A DNA stretch of 64,000 nucleotides from an uncultured Collinsella sp. (GCA_900545055.1 UQXP01000003.1:14976-78975); one strand, 5' to 3'; positions 25,140 through 34,177 are shown, counted from the stretch's first letter. Program-made: numbers and translations. The notes: generated by a model from the sequence alone, not told the origin.

Positions 25140-26558
25140 ATGGCCCTCATCACTTCGTACCACGTCCCCGGCCTTTACGTCGAGGACCACAGCATCGACG
25201 TCCCCCTTGACTGGCGCGGCCTGGAGCCGATGCTCCTGGCCGTCGGCAGCACCATGCGCCGCGGCGCTATGCCGGCGCCCATCGCCGGCGCGCCCGAGAG
25301 CATCAAGCTCTTCTACCGTGTGGTTTGCGCGCCCGACCGCATCAACGACGATCTGCCGCTGCTCCTGTTTTTGCAGGGCGGCCCCGGCGGCGAGAGCCCG
25401 CGTCCGCTGTCGCCCACGAGCGACGGCTGGATCGAGGAGGCCGTCAAGCACTTCCGCGTGGTCCTTCCCGACCAGCGCGGCACCGGACGCAGTAGCTGCG
25501 TGGACGGACGCACGATCAAGGCACTGGGTGATCGCGCAACGGCCGCCGGCGCCGATACAGCACGCTCGCAGGCGGACTTCCTCAAGCGTCACCTCGCCAG
25601 CTCCATCGTGCGCGATTTTGAGTACATGCGCCTGGTGGGCTTTGGCGGCAAGCCGTGGGTCACGCTCGGCCAAAGCTATGGCGGCTTTTTGACGCTGAGC
25701 TACCTGTCGCTCTTCCCCGAGGGCGTGGCGGCGAGCTTTACCTGCGGCGGAATCCCCCACGTGCCGGCGAGCGTAAGCGAGGTCTACGCGCACACCTTCC
25801 CGCGCATGGTCGCCAAGACGCAGCAGTATTATGACCGCTACCCCGCTGACGTCGAGCGCGTGGCGGCCCTGGCCAATGCGCTCGAGGCTCAGAAGCCCGT
25901 GCTGCCCGACGGCTCGCCGATGACGGTCGAGCGCCTACAGCTCATGGGCAGCGACTTTGGCATGAAGCCGAGCTTTGAGCGCATGCATTGGATTATCGAT
26001 CACGCTTTTGTTGATGGCGACGGCACGCTGACCTGCGACGCCTCGGTATCTGACAGCTTTTTGATGCGCGCCTTCGAGCGCACCAACACGCGCACGAATC
26101 CGCTGTACTGGACGCTGCAGGAGTTCATCTACGCCGACGGCGATACCATGCCCATTCGCTGGGCCGCGGCAGAAGAGAAGGCACACCGTGCCGAGTTCGA
26201 CACGCTCGCGCGCCCGCTCATGTTTACCGGCGAGGCCATGTTCCCGTGGATGTTTGAGCAAATGCCCGAGCTTAAGCCGTTTAAACCCGCCATGGACCTG
26301 CTGATGGAAGACACCAGCTGGGACAAGATCTACGACCCGCAGCGCCTGGCCTGCAACGAGGTGCCGCTCCAGGCCGCGGTGTATTTCGACGACATGTACG
26401 TCGATTCGGGCCTGCAGCTTGATACGCTCAGCCGCGTGGGCAACTCGCATGCCTGGGTGACCAACGAGTTCGAGCACGACGGCTTGCACGGCAGCGTGGT
26501 GTTCAAGCACCTCTTCGACGAAGCCCTCAACCGAGGAGACCTGCGCCGGATCTTCTAG
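25140..26558 (+). CDS. S33-family alpha/beta-hydrolase, proline iminopeptidase-like
   Basis: A 472-residue cytoplasmic peptidase candidate removing N-terminal proline. Oxyanion motif FLQGGPGGESPRPL, then DQRGTGRSSC, nucleophile Ser in TLGQSYGGFLTLSY, and a C-terminal His in FEHDGLHGSVVF. The cap domain is longer than in the 310-residue Pip type, resembling the larger actinobacterial S33 proteins. GGAAG precedes the start at 25140. Lying between proA and proB on the other strand, it would feed the same proline pool. Confidence 0.85.
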   Translation: MALITSYHVPGLYVEDHSIDVPLDWRGLEPMLLAVGSTMRRGAMPAPIAGAPESIKLFYRVVCAPDRINDDLPLLLFLQGGPGGESPRPLSPTSDGWIEEAVKHFRVVLPDQRGTGRSSCVDGRTIKALGDRATAAGADTARSQADFLKRHLASSIVRDFEYMRLVGFGGKPWVTLGQSYGGFLTLSYLSLFPEGVAASFTCGGIPHVPASVSEVYAHTFPRMVAKTQQYYDRYPADVERVAALANALEAQKPVLPDGSPMTVERLQLMGSDFGMKPSFERMHWIIDHAFVDGDGTLTCDASVSDSFLMRAFERTNTRTNPLYWTLQEFIYADGDTMPIRWAAAEEKAHRAEFDTLARPLMFTGEAMFPWMFEQMPELKPFKPAMDLLMEDTSWDKIYDPQRLACNEVPLQAAVYFDDMYVDSGLQLDTLSRVGNSHAWVTNEFEHDGLHGSVVFKHLFDEALNRGDLRRIF

Positions 26559-26562
26559 CAAA

Positions 26563-26612
26563 GGAGTGTCCCCACCTGCCGGCACAAATGGAACGTCCCC
26601 AGGTGCCGGCAC
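26563..26612. repeat. Tandem GGGAC/GCCGGCAC repeat, two 23-bp units
   Basis: Unit 1 at 26563-26585 (GGAGTGTCCCCACCTGCCGG..) and unit 2 at 26590-26612 (GGAACGTCCCCAGGTGCCGG..), 4-nt spacer. Related pairs occur at 39291-39365 and 59820-59866. Confidence 0.75.
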
Positions 26613-26613
26613 G

Positions 26614-26660
26614 AGAAAGACAGCGCTGCGGGAAACGATCCGCAGCGCTGTCTTTCTTTA
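26614..26660. terminator. Bidirectional terminator between peptidase and proB
   Basis: An 18-bp perfect stem: AGAAAGACAGCGCTGCGG (26614-26631) with its complement at 26640-26657; loop of 8 nt. Confidence 0.85.
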
Positions 26661-27785
26661 TGCAAATACAATCAAGTTATCCCTGTGTATCGCCGGCTTC
26701 TCGGCCAGGTTAGCGAGCAGGCGGTTGCTGGCAATCTGGTCCTGGCGGCGACCGGCAGCAAGCTCCAGCACGTCCGAATCGGCTTCGGCGATACCGCGGG
26801 CGACAACCATACCGCTCGGATCGCACACATCGAGCACATCGCCCTCGGCAAACTGGCCATCGACCTCGCGAATACCCACCGCAAGCAGGGAAGAGCCACG
26901 GCTGACCAGCGCCTTCGCAGCACCATCATCGACCGTCACCGAGCCATGCGCCTTGTCGCCCAGCGCGATCCACAGCTTGCGGGGTGCGATGTCCAGACGC
27001 TCCGCCGGCGGATCGAACAGCGTGCCCACGCTCTCGCCGCGGGCGAGACGCACGAGCGCATCGGGCTCCTCGCCCGAGCAAATCACGCTCTGAATGCCCG
27101 CCGTCATCAGGATGCGGCTCGCGCGGATCTTGGTAATCATGCCGCCCGTTCCCACCGATGTGGAAGAATCGCCCGCCGAGGCAATAATCTTGGCATCGAT
27201 CTTATGCACGACCGGGACGAACTCGGCCGTGGGGTCCTCATGCGGATTGGCAGTATAGAGACCATCGATGTCCGAGAGTGTCACGCACAGATCGGCAGAA
27301 ACCAGGCAGCTCACAAGCGCCGCCAGTGTGTCGTTGTCGCCAAACTTGATCTCATCGACGGTAACGGTGTCGTTCTCGTTGACGACCGGCACCACGCCCA
27401 GCTCCACCAGACGCAGCAGGGCGTCGCGCGCGTGCAGGTAGGACGTGCGACGGGCCGTGTCGTGGCGCGTGAGCAGTACGAGCGAGGTGAGCAGGTCGCG
27501 CGCATGAAACTCCTCGTCGTAGGCCGACGAGATGATGCACTGACCGGCCGAGGCGCAGGCCTGCAGGCTCGGAAGGTCGCCGACCGGCTTGCGGTCGAAG
27601 CCCAACACGGGATAGCCACAGGCGATAGCGCCCGAGCTCACCACGACCAGACGCCAGCCGAGCTTGCGCAGCGCTGCAGCCTGATCGGCAAGTCCGCCGA
27701 TAAAGGCGCGGTTGACCTTGCCATCGGCACCCACCACCGTGGATGAACCGATCTTTACCACCATCGTTTTATAAGAAGTCGTCAT
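26658..27785 (-). CDS. proB: Glutamate 5-kinase
   Basis: A 375-residue enzyme for the first step of proline synthesis. Amino-acid kinase domain with VVKIGSSTVVG at the start and the FGDNDTLAALV and VGTGGMITKI motifs, then a C-terminal PUA domain (about 280-365: PRKLWIALGDKAHGSVTVDDGAAKAL). Activity is typically inhibited by proline. The Shine-Dalgarno before 27785 is weak. Confidence 0.95.
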   Translation of the reverse strand: MTTSYKTMVVKIGSSTVVGADGKVNRAFIGGLADQAAALRKLGWRLVVVSSGAIACGYPVLGFDRKPVGDLPSLQACASAGQCIISSAYDEEFHARDLLTSLVLLTRHDTARRTSYLHARDALLRLVELGVVPVVNENDTVTVDEIKFGDNDTLAALVSCLVSADLCVTLSDIDGLYTANPHEDPTAEFVPVVHKIDAKIIASAGDSSTSVGTGGMITKIRASRILMTAGIQSVICSGEEPDALVRLARGESVGTLFDPPAERLDIAPRKLWIALGDKAHGSVTVDDGAAKALVSRGSSLLAVGIREVDGQFAEGDVLDVCDPSGMVVARGIAEADSDVLELAAGRRQDQIASNRLLANLAEKPAIHRDNLIVFA

Positions 27786-27864
27786 ACGTCAAACCAATCA
27801 ACTGTTCAGCGAACGGCCGAGCTGGCGGCCAAAGGAGCGTGACTCGCCCCTACCGCCCAAGGAA

Positions 27865-29370
27865 TTAGTGAGCCCAGGGAAAGGCAGAAGCCGCGGCCAT
27901 GTTCTTGCGCACGAGCTCGTCGCGCACCTGAGCCAGGCCCTGCTCCATGCCCACCACATAGGTCTGCGGGTACAGGAAGCGCTTGAAAGCTGCGTCCAGA
28001 TGATCGAGCGCCCAAGCACAGCGCTCGCGCGCGTCCTGGATGCTCTCACGCGGAGCCACCGCACTGCCATCGCGCACGATTGGCACCAGCAGCTCGCGAT
28101 ACTCAAGTTCGGACACGTCGGTCACCAGGGCAGCATCATTCACGGCCACGAGAGTATTGCCGCGCGCGGAGCCCTCCCCCGCCAAATGGTCCTCGTCGTA
28201 GATCATGTCGCAGACCGGGCCGCCAAAGCCGTCGTAATAACGGCGCACGCGTTGCACACCCGGGATCGTGCGCTTGTAGGGCTGCTCGGAGAGCTTGACC
28301 ACCGGCGTCCATGGATCTGCCTCGCTCGCACGGCGGGCGGAAAGCTTGTACACGCCGCCCAGCGCCGGCTGGTCATAGCAGGTCGCAAGCTTGGTACCCA
28401 CGCCAAAGCTGTCGATGGGCGCGCCCTGGTCGAGCAGTGACTGAATCGTGTACTCATCCAGATCGTTAGAAACCGAGATCCCCACATAGGGCAGGCCCTC
28501 GGCATCAAAACGGCCACGAACATACTTGGAGAGCTTGGCGAGGTCGCCCGAGTCAATGCGAATAGCCGACAGACGCTCGCCCACCGCCTCCATCTCCTTG
28601 GCAACCGTAATGGCATGCTCGCAGCCCTCGCGCACGTCATAGGTGTCGATGAGCAGCGTACAGTTCTTGGGACTCGACTTAGCAAAAGCCCGGAATGCCT
28701 CGAGCTCGGAGTCGAAGCTCATCACCCAGCTGTGCGCATGCGTGCCAAAGACGGGAATACCGTAGCGGCGACCGGCGAGCACATTGGACGTAGAGGAGCA
28801 GCCGGCAACGTAGCTCGCGCGCGCGACGGCCAGCCCGCCATCGGGACCCTGGGCGCGGCGCAGGCCAAACTCGGCAACGGGACGGCCGTCCGCCGCCAGC
28901 ACAACGCGCGCCGTCTTGGTGGCGACAAGCGTCTGGAAGCCAACGATGTTGAGCAGCGCGGTCTCGAGCAGCTGGCACTCCAGCGCGGGGCCGGTGACGC
29001 GAACCATGGGCTCGCGCGGAAAGACGAGCTCGCCCTCGGGAACGGCGTCGATGTTTACATGCGCACGAAAATCGCGCAGGTAGTCGAGGAATGCAGGCTT
29101 GAACATCGCGCCGCCGGCCGGGGCCTGGAGCGAAGCTAGATAGTCGATGTCCTCGGGTGTAAAGCGCAGATTCTCGACCAGCTCGGGCAGCTCGGCGGTG
29201 CCGCACATGACGGCATACGCGCTGCCAAAGGGATGGTCGCGGTAAAACGCCGTAAAACAACCCTGCTCATTGGCCTTGTCGTTCTCCCACAGGCCCTGGG
29301 CCATAGTGAGCTCGTACAGATCGGTGAGCATTGCGATGTCGGTGGGATGAGAGATATCGGTCAAAGCCAT
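27865..29370 (-). CDS. pncB: Nicotinate phosphoribosyltransferase
   Basis: A 501-residue enzyme joining nicotinate and PRPP to nicotinate mononucleotide for NAD salvage. Marks: MLTDLYELTMAQG at the N-terminus, the His-containing FGTHAHSWVMSF, IRIDSGDLAKLSKYVR and the phosphate site SFGVGTKLATCYD. AAAGGT precedes the start. With proB it runs on the minus strand, 79 bp apart. Confidence 0.95.
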   Translation of the reverse strand: MALTDISHPTDIAMLTDLYELTMAQGLWENDKANEQGCFTAFYRDHPFGSAYAVMCGTAELPELVENLRFTPEDIDYLASLQAPAGGAMFKPAFLDYLRDFRAHVNIDAVPEGELVFPREPMVRVTGPALECQLLETALLNIVGFQTLVATKTARVVLAADGRPVAEFGLRRAQGPDGGLAVARASYVAGCSSTSNVLAGRRYGIPVFGTHAHSWVMSFDSELEAFRAFAKSSPKNCTLLIDTYDVREGCEHAITVAKEMEAVGERLSAIRIDSGDLAKLSKYVRGRFDAEGLPYVGISVSNDLDEYTIQSLLDQGAPIDSFGVGTKLATCYDQPALGGVYKLSARRASEADPWTPVVKLSEQPYKRTIPGVQRVRRYYDGFGGPVCDMIYDEDHLAGEGSARGNTLVAVNDAALVTDVSELEYRELLVPIVRDGSAVAPRESIQDARERCAWALDHLDAAFKRFLYPQTYVVGMEQGLAQVRDELVRKNMAAASAFPWAH

Positions 29371-29454
29371 GGAGCGACCTTTCGGATGCGTTGTGCAGAG
29401 GTTGAGGGTTGGAGAAGGGCAGAGTGTTCGGGCATGGCACCCGGCGCGAATCGG

Positions 29455-29862
29455 TTAGAGCAGGCCCATGCTGGTCAGGATCGTGTAGCCCATAAAGATG
29501 ACAAACGCGATGAGGGCAAGGACAATGATGATTTTTTGAGCCGGCGCCATGCCAGGGATCTCGTTCTCGCCCGTAGGCTCCTTGGAGGTAACCATGCGCT
29601 GGGCAAAGCTCATCTCGTCACGGCTCGGTTTGGGCTCGACGGGCTTGGGACGAGTGGCCCTTTTAGGCTGAGGTTTGGGTGCGGTGGGCGCGGGCTTCGC
29701 GGCGGCCTCCTCGGCCTTCGCACGCTCGGCACGCAGGGCGGCCAGCTCCTCACGCTCGCGGCGTGCCTCTTCCTGGGCCTCGCGACGAGCTTTCTCGGCG
29801 CGGAGCTCTTCCAACTCGGCGCGTTCCTCGGCAGACAGTGGTTGGGACTCAAGCTCGGCCAT
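29455..29862 (-). CDS. Small coiled-coil, C-tail-anchored membrane protein, unknown
   Basis: A 135-residue protein. Residues about 8-60 are a charged Glu/Arg/Ala helix likely to form a coiled coil (AERAELEELRAEKARREAQ), 60-95 a Pro/Lys-rich linker, and 107-128 a single membrane segment (KIIIVLALIAFVIFMGYTIL). No domain recognised. GAAAGG precedes 29862. It lies 84 bp upstream of pncB and just after tRNA-Ala; the terminator of that tRNA overlaps its leader. Confidence 0.7.
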   Translation of the reverse strand: MAELESQPLSAEERAELEELRAEKARREAQEEARREREELAALRAERAKAEEAAAKPAPTAPKPQPKRATRPKPVEPKPSRDEMSFAQRMVTSKEPTGENEIPGMAPAQKIIIVLALIAFVIFMGYTILTSMGLL

Positions 29863-29878
29863 GGTACAGCCCTTTCTT

Positions 29879-29912
29879 TTAAAAAAAGCCGCCGACACAA
29901 TGTCAGCGGCTT
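29879..29912 (-). terminator. Terminator of tRNA-Ala
   Basis: Minus strand AAGCCGCTGACA pairs with TGTCGGCGGCTT (one mismatch), then T7. Confidence 0.8.
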
Positions 29913-29926
29913 ATCAAATCCAAGGG

Positions 29927-29999
29927 TGGAGACGAAGGGAGTCGAACCCTCGGCCTCTGCCATGCGACGGCAGCGCTCTCCCAACTGAGCTACGTCCCC
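29927..29999 (-). tRNA. tRNA-Ala (anticodon CGC)
   Basis: 73 nt without encoded CCA (the next bases read CCC). Anticodon stem CTGCC/GGCAG with loop GTCGCAT gives CGC, reading GCG codons, which are frequent here. Standard D-arm and T-arm. Confidence 0.93.
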
Positions 30000-30012
30000 A
30001 GGACAAGTCGAT

Positions 30013-30040
30013 ATTTTACCTACGGCTCGCCAACTGTCAA
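30013..30040 (-). promoter_or_regulatory. Promoter of tRNA-Ala
   Basis: Minus strand: -35 TTGACA (30035-30040), 16-bp spacer, -10 TAAAAT (30013-30018); start near 30006. Confidence 0.75.
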
Positions 30041-30052
30041 CGCCCAATAACC

Positions 30053-30081
30053 AGTCTTTTTGGGACGGGGCTATTTTAACT
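30053..30081. repeat. TTTTTGGGACGGGGC repeat, copy a
   Basis: AGTCTTTTTGGGACGGGGC then TATTTTAACTAC. Same family as copies at 30113-30142, 30190-30221 and 41310-41345. Confidence 0.7.
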
Positions 30082-30112
30082 ACTTTCAGATGCCGGCTCG
30101 ACCCCTGCCGAG

Positions 30113-30221
30113 AGTAGTCTTTTTGGGACGGGGCTTTTTAGCTGCTCCTGCCGTTAATCGGCCAAAACGTGCGCGCTCTCTGCTGGGGTAGCTAAAAAAG
30201 CCCCGTCCCAAAAAGACTACT
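30113..30221. repeat. TTTTTGGGACGGGGC repeats b and c as a long inverted pair
   Basis: AGTAGTCTTTTTGGGACGGG.. (30113-30142) faces its complement (30190-30221), differing by a single A, with about 47 nt between. The right arm ends 9 nt from the radical SAM stop codon (30230), so on the minus strand it can act as that gene's terminator. Confidence 0.8.
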
Positions 30222-30229
30222 CAGCAGAG

Positions 30230-31168
30230 CTACTTTGCGCTGGTGAGGACGCCGGTGGTGTCGAAGGCCGGGGTGAAGCTCTCGTCTACCGCGCCGCCCT
30301 CTTGCCAGAACATCGTCGTAAAGCCCAAGTCGTCGGCATGGTCGAGCACCTGCTCGTACTCCTCGCGCGTCACAGCGCGCGCCAGGTCGCCGCCCTGTTC
30401 GCGCATGAGGGCATTAGGCGTGTATTGGTTCATGACCGAGATCGGCACGTCGCCCACCGTCTGCCACACCAGGTCCAACACGCGGCACGAGTCGTCAGCA
30501 TGCCCCGGCAGCACCAGGTGGCGCACGATGATGCCGCGCTTCATGAGCCCGTCGTCATCCACCAACTCTCCCCCGCGGCGATCGATCTCGCGCGCCATCT
30601 GGGCCAGACCCGACACGGCCACGCGCGGGTAGTCCTTAATATGAGAAAGCGACTGCGCAAGCCCGGCATCGGCATATTTAAAGTCGGTGAGCCACACATC
30701 GACCAGGTCGCCCAGCGCCGCCACGGCACTCGCGCGCTCGTAACCACTCGTGTTGTAGACGATCGGAATGACCAGTCCGCGCATCCGTGCCGCGGCAATC
30801 GCGGCCGGCAGCAGGTGCGCGTAGTGTGTCGCCGTCACTAGGTTAATATTGTTCGCACCCTGGTCCTGCAGTTCCAGCATAATCTCGACCAGGCGCTCAG
30901 GCGAAATCTCAAGGCCAAAATTGCCGGTCGAGATCTCGTGGTTCTGGCAGTAGATACATTTAAGCGAACAGCCGCTAAAGAAGATCGTGCCCGAACCGGC
31001 CTCGCCCGAGATAGGCGGCTCCTCCCACATATGAAGCGCGGCGCGGGCCACCTTGAGCGTGTCGTTAGCACCGCATACGCCGCGCGCGCCCTCATCGCGC
31101 GCCGCACCGCAACGGCGCGGACACAAATGGCAGGCGGGCGAAAAAAGTTCGGTCAACGACGTCGGCAT
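30230..31168 (-). CDS. Radical SAM protein, PflA/PflX-like activating enzyme
   Basis: A 312-residue cytoplasmic enzyme. Cluster motif CxxxCxxC at C67, C71, C74 (GCSLKCIYCQNHEIS). The N-terminus carries additional cysteines (C13, C16, C20, C32: CHLCPRRC...GVCG) as in PflX-type proteins annotated as pyruvate formate-lyase activators. The partner enzyme is not in this window, so the target is unknown. Start 31168 was chosen because GGAG lies 9 nt upstream; the ATG at 31183 is too close to it. Confidence 0.88.
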   Translation of the reverse strand: MPTSLTELFSPACHLCPRRCGAARDEGARGVCGANDTLKVARAALHMWEEPPISGEAGSGTIFFSGCSLKCIYCQNHEISTGNFGLEISPERLVEIMLELQDQGANNINLVTATHYAHLLPAAIAAARMRGLVIPIVYNTSGYERASAVAALGDLVDVWLTDFKYADAGLAQSLSHIKDYPRVAVSGLAQMAREIDRRGGELVDDDGLMKRGIIVRHLVLPGHADDSCRVLDLVWQTVGDVPISVMNQYTPNALMREQGGDLARAVTREEYEQVLDHADDLGFTTMFWQEGGAVDESFTPAFDTTGVLTSAK

Positions 31169-31289
31169 AAAAACATGCTCCAAAACAACGATTCAGCAGC
31201 TCAAACGTAAAGGGCCAGACCGCGTAGACGGCTCCGTCCCTAAGGCGCCGTAATCGTCCGACACGATTTTTGTAATGTCAAGACTGGAA

Positions 31290-31319
31290 TCGACAAAGTG
31301 CCGCTTTATGATGTAGGTA
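31290..31319 (+). promoter_or_regulatory. Candidate promoter of the 6S-like RNA
   Basis: -35 TCGACA (31290-31295), 18-bp spacer, -10 TAGGTA (31314-31319), which would start transcription close to the first base of the closing stem. Confidence 0.35.
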
Positions 31320-31321
31320 TT

Positions 31322-31489
31322 CCGCCCCCCGCGGAGCAACTGGGTGAACCGTCGCGTTTATTTAGGGAGCCCACACAGTCGTACCTAGTACAGGTATCCT
31401 TCGTTGTTAAGGACGCTGGAACAGTCGATGAGGGCACCCACCTGTTTTAGGTGGGTTCATTTTCGTAACGTGGGGGGTGGTTTTCTTTT
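31322..31489 (+). ncRNA. 6S RNA-like structured transcript
   Basis: CCGCCCCCCGC (31322-31332) pairs with GTGGGGGGTGG (31470-31480, two G:U) to close the molecule, followed by TTTTCTTTT as a terminator. Inside, TGAACC can pair with GGTTCA, GCCC with GGGC, and TCCTT with AAGGA at the tip, leaving a large internal loop. CACCCACCTG-TTTT-AGGTGGGT near the 3' end is the hairpin typical of many bacterial 6S RNAs. Length about 160 nt fits. The identification as 6S (which binds RNA polymerase holoenzyme) is by look, not by a covariance search. Confidence 0.55.
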
Positions 31490-31694
31490 GCCGAAAATCA
31501 CCATTACAGTCCATATGGATTCCCGCCGGCATCCCGACAAGCCATCGACAACATCCCAATATCTGGTAAGCGCGTGATTATCGCTGCGTGCAATTACATG
31601 CACCCCCCTTGGTCGAGTATTATGGTTCGGCTATGCCCTTTGCGCATGGCGTTCTTCTGACCTTTTCCTTCGACGCTTGGCGGTTTTTAGATTC

Positions 31695-32894
31695 ATGGCT
31701 TCATCCCCGAGCTACATACCGTACCTATGCGTGGCAGCGGCGGCCTTTATCACGACCTTCCTCGCGGTGCCCCTGGTCAAGCGCTTGGCAATTAAGCTCG
31801 ATGCCGTCGACTATCCTTCTAAGCGCCGCATCAACACCAAGCCCATCCCGCGTTTGGGCGGAACAGCGGTGTTTTTGGGCCTGGTCGTTGCCTGCATTGT
31901 GCAAATCCTAGGCACCTGGCACCTAGGCTGGCCGCCCGTCCTGGTGCCTCACCCGCGCCTTCACATTAGCTATCCCATGCTGGCGCTCTCCTTTACCGTC
32001 ATCTTTGCGACCGGCGCTATCGACGACGTCTTCCAGCTCAAGCCCAAGCAAAAGCTGGCCGGACAGGTCCTCGCCGCGCTCATCGCCTGTATCGGCGGCC
32101 TGCGCATCGGCGTTATCGTCAACCCGTTTGCCCCCGGCGAGATCATGCTCGGATGGCTCGCCTACCCCATCACCGTGATCTATCTGGTGGCATTCACCAA
32201 CATCATTAACCTCATCGACGGCCTCGACGGCTTGGCCACGGGCATCTGCGGCATCGCGTCGTTCACCATGTTTTCGATGGCCGTTCTCTCGGGCCGCATC
32301 GACGCCGCCGCGCTCTCCATTGCGCTCTTTGGCGCCTGTCTGGCCTTTTTGCGCTACAACTTCAACCCCGCAAGCATCTTCTTGGGCGACTCGGGGTCGT
32401 TGCTTCTGGGCTTTGCACTGGGCTCCATCTCGCTGCTCAACGTGAGCCGCACCGCCGCGCTCACCTCGCTTATCATCCCGCTCATCGTTGCCGGCGTGCC
32501 CATCATCGACACGTTTAGCGCCATCGTGCGCCGCAGGCGCGCCCACATTAGCATTGGGCAGGCCGACAAGGGCCACATCCACCACCGCCTGATCCAAGAA
32601 GGCTACAACCAAAAACAGGCCGTGCTGCTCATCTATGCCTGGTGCATCATGCTTTCGGCCGGCGCCGCCGCGATTAACCAGGTCGAGGTGCCCATGCGCG
32701 TGCTCATCTTTACCGTGCTCGCCATTGGCTCGGCGGCCTTTGCCAAGCATCTTCATCTGTTTGAGCCCGTGCTGCGCCACCATTACAACAAGCGCACGCA
32801 CGAGGACGAGCTCGTCACCCCCGACGACCCCGCCTTTAAGCAGGAGGAGCAGGCAGCCGAGGAGCGCAAAGAAGAGCACCACCACAAGCTCTAG
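31695..32894 (+). CDS. UDP-GlcNAc:undecaprenyl-phosphate GlcNAc-1-phosphate transferase (WecA/TagO type)
   Basis: A 399-residue membrane enzyme of the MraY/WecA family, about ten membrane segments. Motifs: GAIDDVFQLKPKQK, NLIDGLDGLATG, FLGDSGSLLLG and the HIHHRL loop used by WecA/TagO for nucleotide binding. It begins lipid-linked synthesis of a cell-wall polymer or other glycan. The start is uncertain: ATG 31695 has no good Shine-Dalgarno, and a TTG at 31677 is in frame. The C-terminus is a charged tail ending EEHHHKL. Confidence 0.9.
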   Translation: MASSPSYIPYLCVAAAAFITTFLAVPLVKRLAIKLDAVDYPSKRRINTKPIPRLGGTAVFLGLVVACIVQILGTWHLGWPPVLVPHPRLHISYPMLALSFTVIFATGAIDDVFQLKPKQKLAGQVLAALIACIGGLRIGVIVNPFAPGEIMLGWLAYPITVIYLVAFTNIINLIDGLDGLATGICGIASFTMFSMAVLSGRIDAAALSIALFGACLAFLRYNFNPASIFLGDSGSLLLGFALGSISLLNVSRTAALTSLIIPLIVAGVPIIDTFSAIVRRRRAHISIGQADKGHIHHRLIQEGYNQKQAVLLIYAWCIMLSAGAAAINQVEVPMRVLIFTVLAIGSAAFAKHLHLFEPVLRHHYNKRTHEDELVTPDDPAFKQEEQAAEERKEEHHHKL

Positions 32895-33064
32895 GGCAAG
32901 TTGCCGAGGATGTGCCAAGGCACCGTTAGCCAAGCGCGGCTGCGCCGCACCCATCGCACATGCCGCACCACGCGCGTCCCTCTCCCGCCCCTCGCCTACT
33001 TACGCACCGCCCCTCCAATAAACGCGTTATCATCTTGACCCATGAACATACGTTAGGAGCAATC

Positions 33065-34114
33065 ATGCCAAACGAGAACAGCTACGAAGTCGCGCTGCAA
33101 AAGAGCAACGCCATTCGCGAGGGCCTGACCAAAACGCCCGAGAAGTTCACCATGCTCACCGGCGACCGCCCCACCGGCCGTCTGCACCTGGGCCACTACT
33201 TCGGTACCCTCAAGGGCCGTGTTGAGCTGCAGAACATGGGCGCCAAGACCAACGTGCTCATCGCCGACTACCAGGTCATCACTGACCGCGACACGACCGA
33301 GCACATCCAGGACAACGTGTACAACATGGTCATGGACTACCTTGCCTGCGGTATCGACCCCGACAAGACCATGATCTACGCGCACTCCGCCGTGCCTGCC
33401 GCCAACCAGCTCATGCTGCCGTTCCTGTCGCTGGTGTCCGAGGCCGAGCTGGCGCGCAACCCCACGGTCAAGGCCGAGATGGAGGCCTCGGGCCATGAGC
33501 TTACCGGCCTTCTGCTCACCTACCCGGTGCATCAGGCCTGCGACATCCTGTTCTGCAAGGGCAATGTGGTGCCCGTCGGTCGCGACCAGCTGCCGCACAT
33601 CGAGCTCACCCGCACCATCGCCCGCCGCTTTAACAACCGCTACGGCAAGGTGTTCCCCGAGGTCGATGCACTGCTGTCCGAGACCCCGCTGCTGCCCGGC
33701 CTGGACGGCCGCAAGATGAGCAAGAGCTACGGCAACGCCATCAACATCTCGATGACCGCTGAGGAGACGGCCAAGCGCATCAAGAAGAGCCAGACCGACT
33801 CTGAGCGCATGATCACGTTCGATCCCGAGAACCGCCCCGGCGTGTCCGGTTTGCTTTCGACGGCCGCCATCTGCACCGGTCGCTCCGAGGTCGAAATTGC
33901 CGAGGAGATTGGCATGGGCGGCTCCGGCCAGCTCAAGAAGTACGTGACCGAGGCCGTCAACGAGTACTTCGCACCGATCCGCGAGCGTCGCCAGCGCTAC
34001 GAGAACGATCTGGACTATGTGAAGGACGTGCTGCACGAGGGCAACCGTCGCGCCAACGAGATTGCCGAGCAGACCCTGGCCGAGGTTCAGGACGCCATGG
34101 GCATGGTGTACTAG
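33065..34114 (+). CDS. trpS: Tryptophanyl-tRNA synthetase
   Basis: A 349-residue class I synthetase. HIGH-type motif GRLHLGHYFGTL (about 39) and KMSKS in DGRKMSKSYGNAI (about 218). Start 33065 follows TTAGGAG. Length is typical. Followed by a strong terminator at 34150. No T-box leader was recognised in the 170 bp upstream. Confidence 0.96.
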   Translation: MPNENSYEVALQKSNAIREGLTKTPEKFTMLTGDRPTGRLHLGHYFGTLKGRVELQNMGAKTNVLIADYQVITDRDTTEHIQDNVYNMVMDYLACGIDPDKTMIYAHSAVPAANQLMLPFLSLVSEAELARNPTVKAEMEASGHELTGLLLTYPVHQACDILFCKGNVVPVGRDQLPHIELTRTIARRFNNRYGKVFPEVDALLSETPLLPGLDGRKMSKSYGNAINISMTAEETAKRIKKSQTDSERMITFDPENRPGVSGLLSTAAICTGRSEVEIAEEIGMGGSGQLKKYVTEAVNEYFAPIRERRQRYENDLDYVKDVLHEGNRRANEIAEQTLAEVQDAMGMVY

Positions 34115-34149
34115 ATCGATCTGCTGGCTAGAACTTTCGATTGCTATAG

Positions 34150-34177
34150 GGCGGGCGCTACGGCGTCCGCCTTTTTT
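34150..34177 (+). terminator. Terminator of trpS
   Basis: GGCGGGCGC-TACG-GCGTCCGCC followed by TTTTTT. Confidence 0.85.

Larger units (their letters stand above)
31169..31694. other. Intergenic, 526 bp, contains a structured RNA
   Basis: Holds the radical SAM leader, the 6S-like RNA at 31322-31489 and the upstream region of the WecA/TagO-type gene. No protein-coding frame of substance. Confidence 0.6.
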
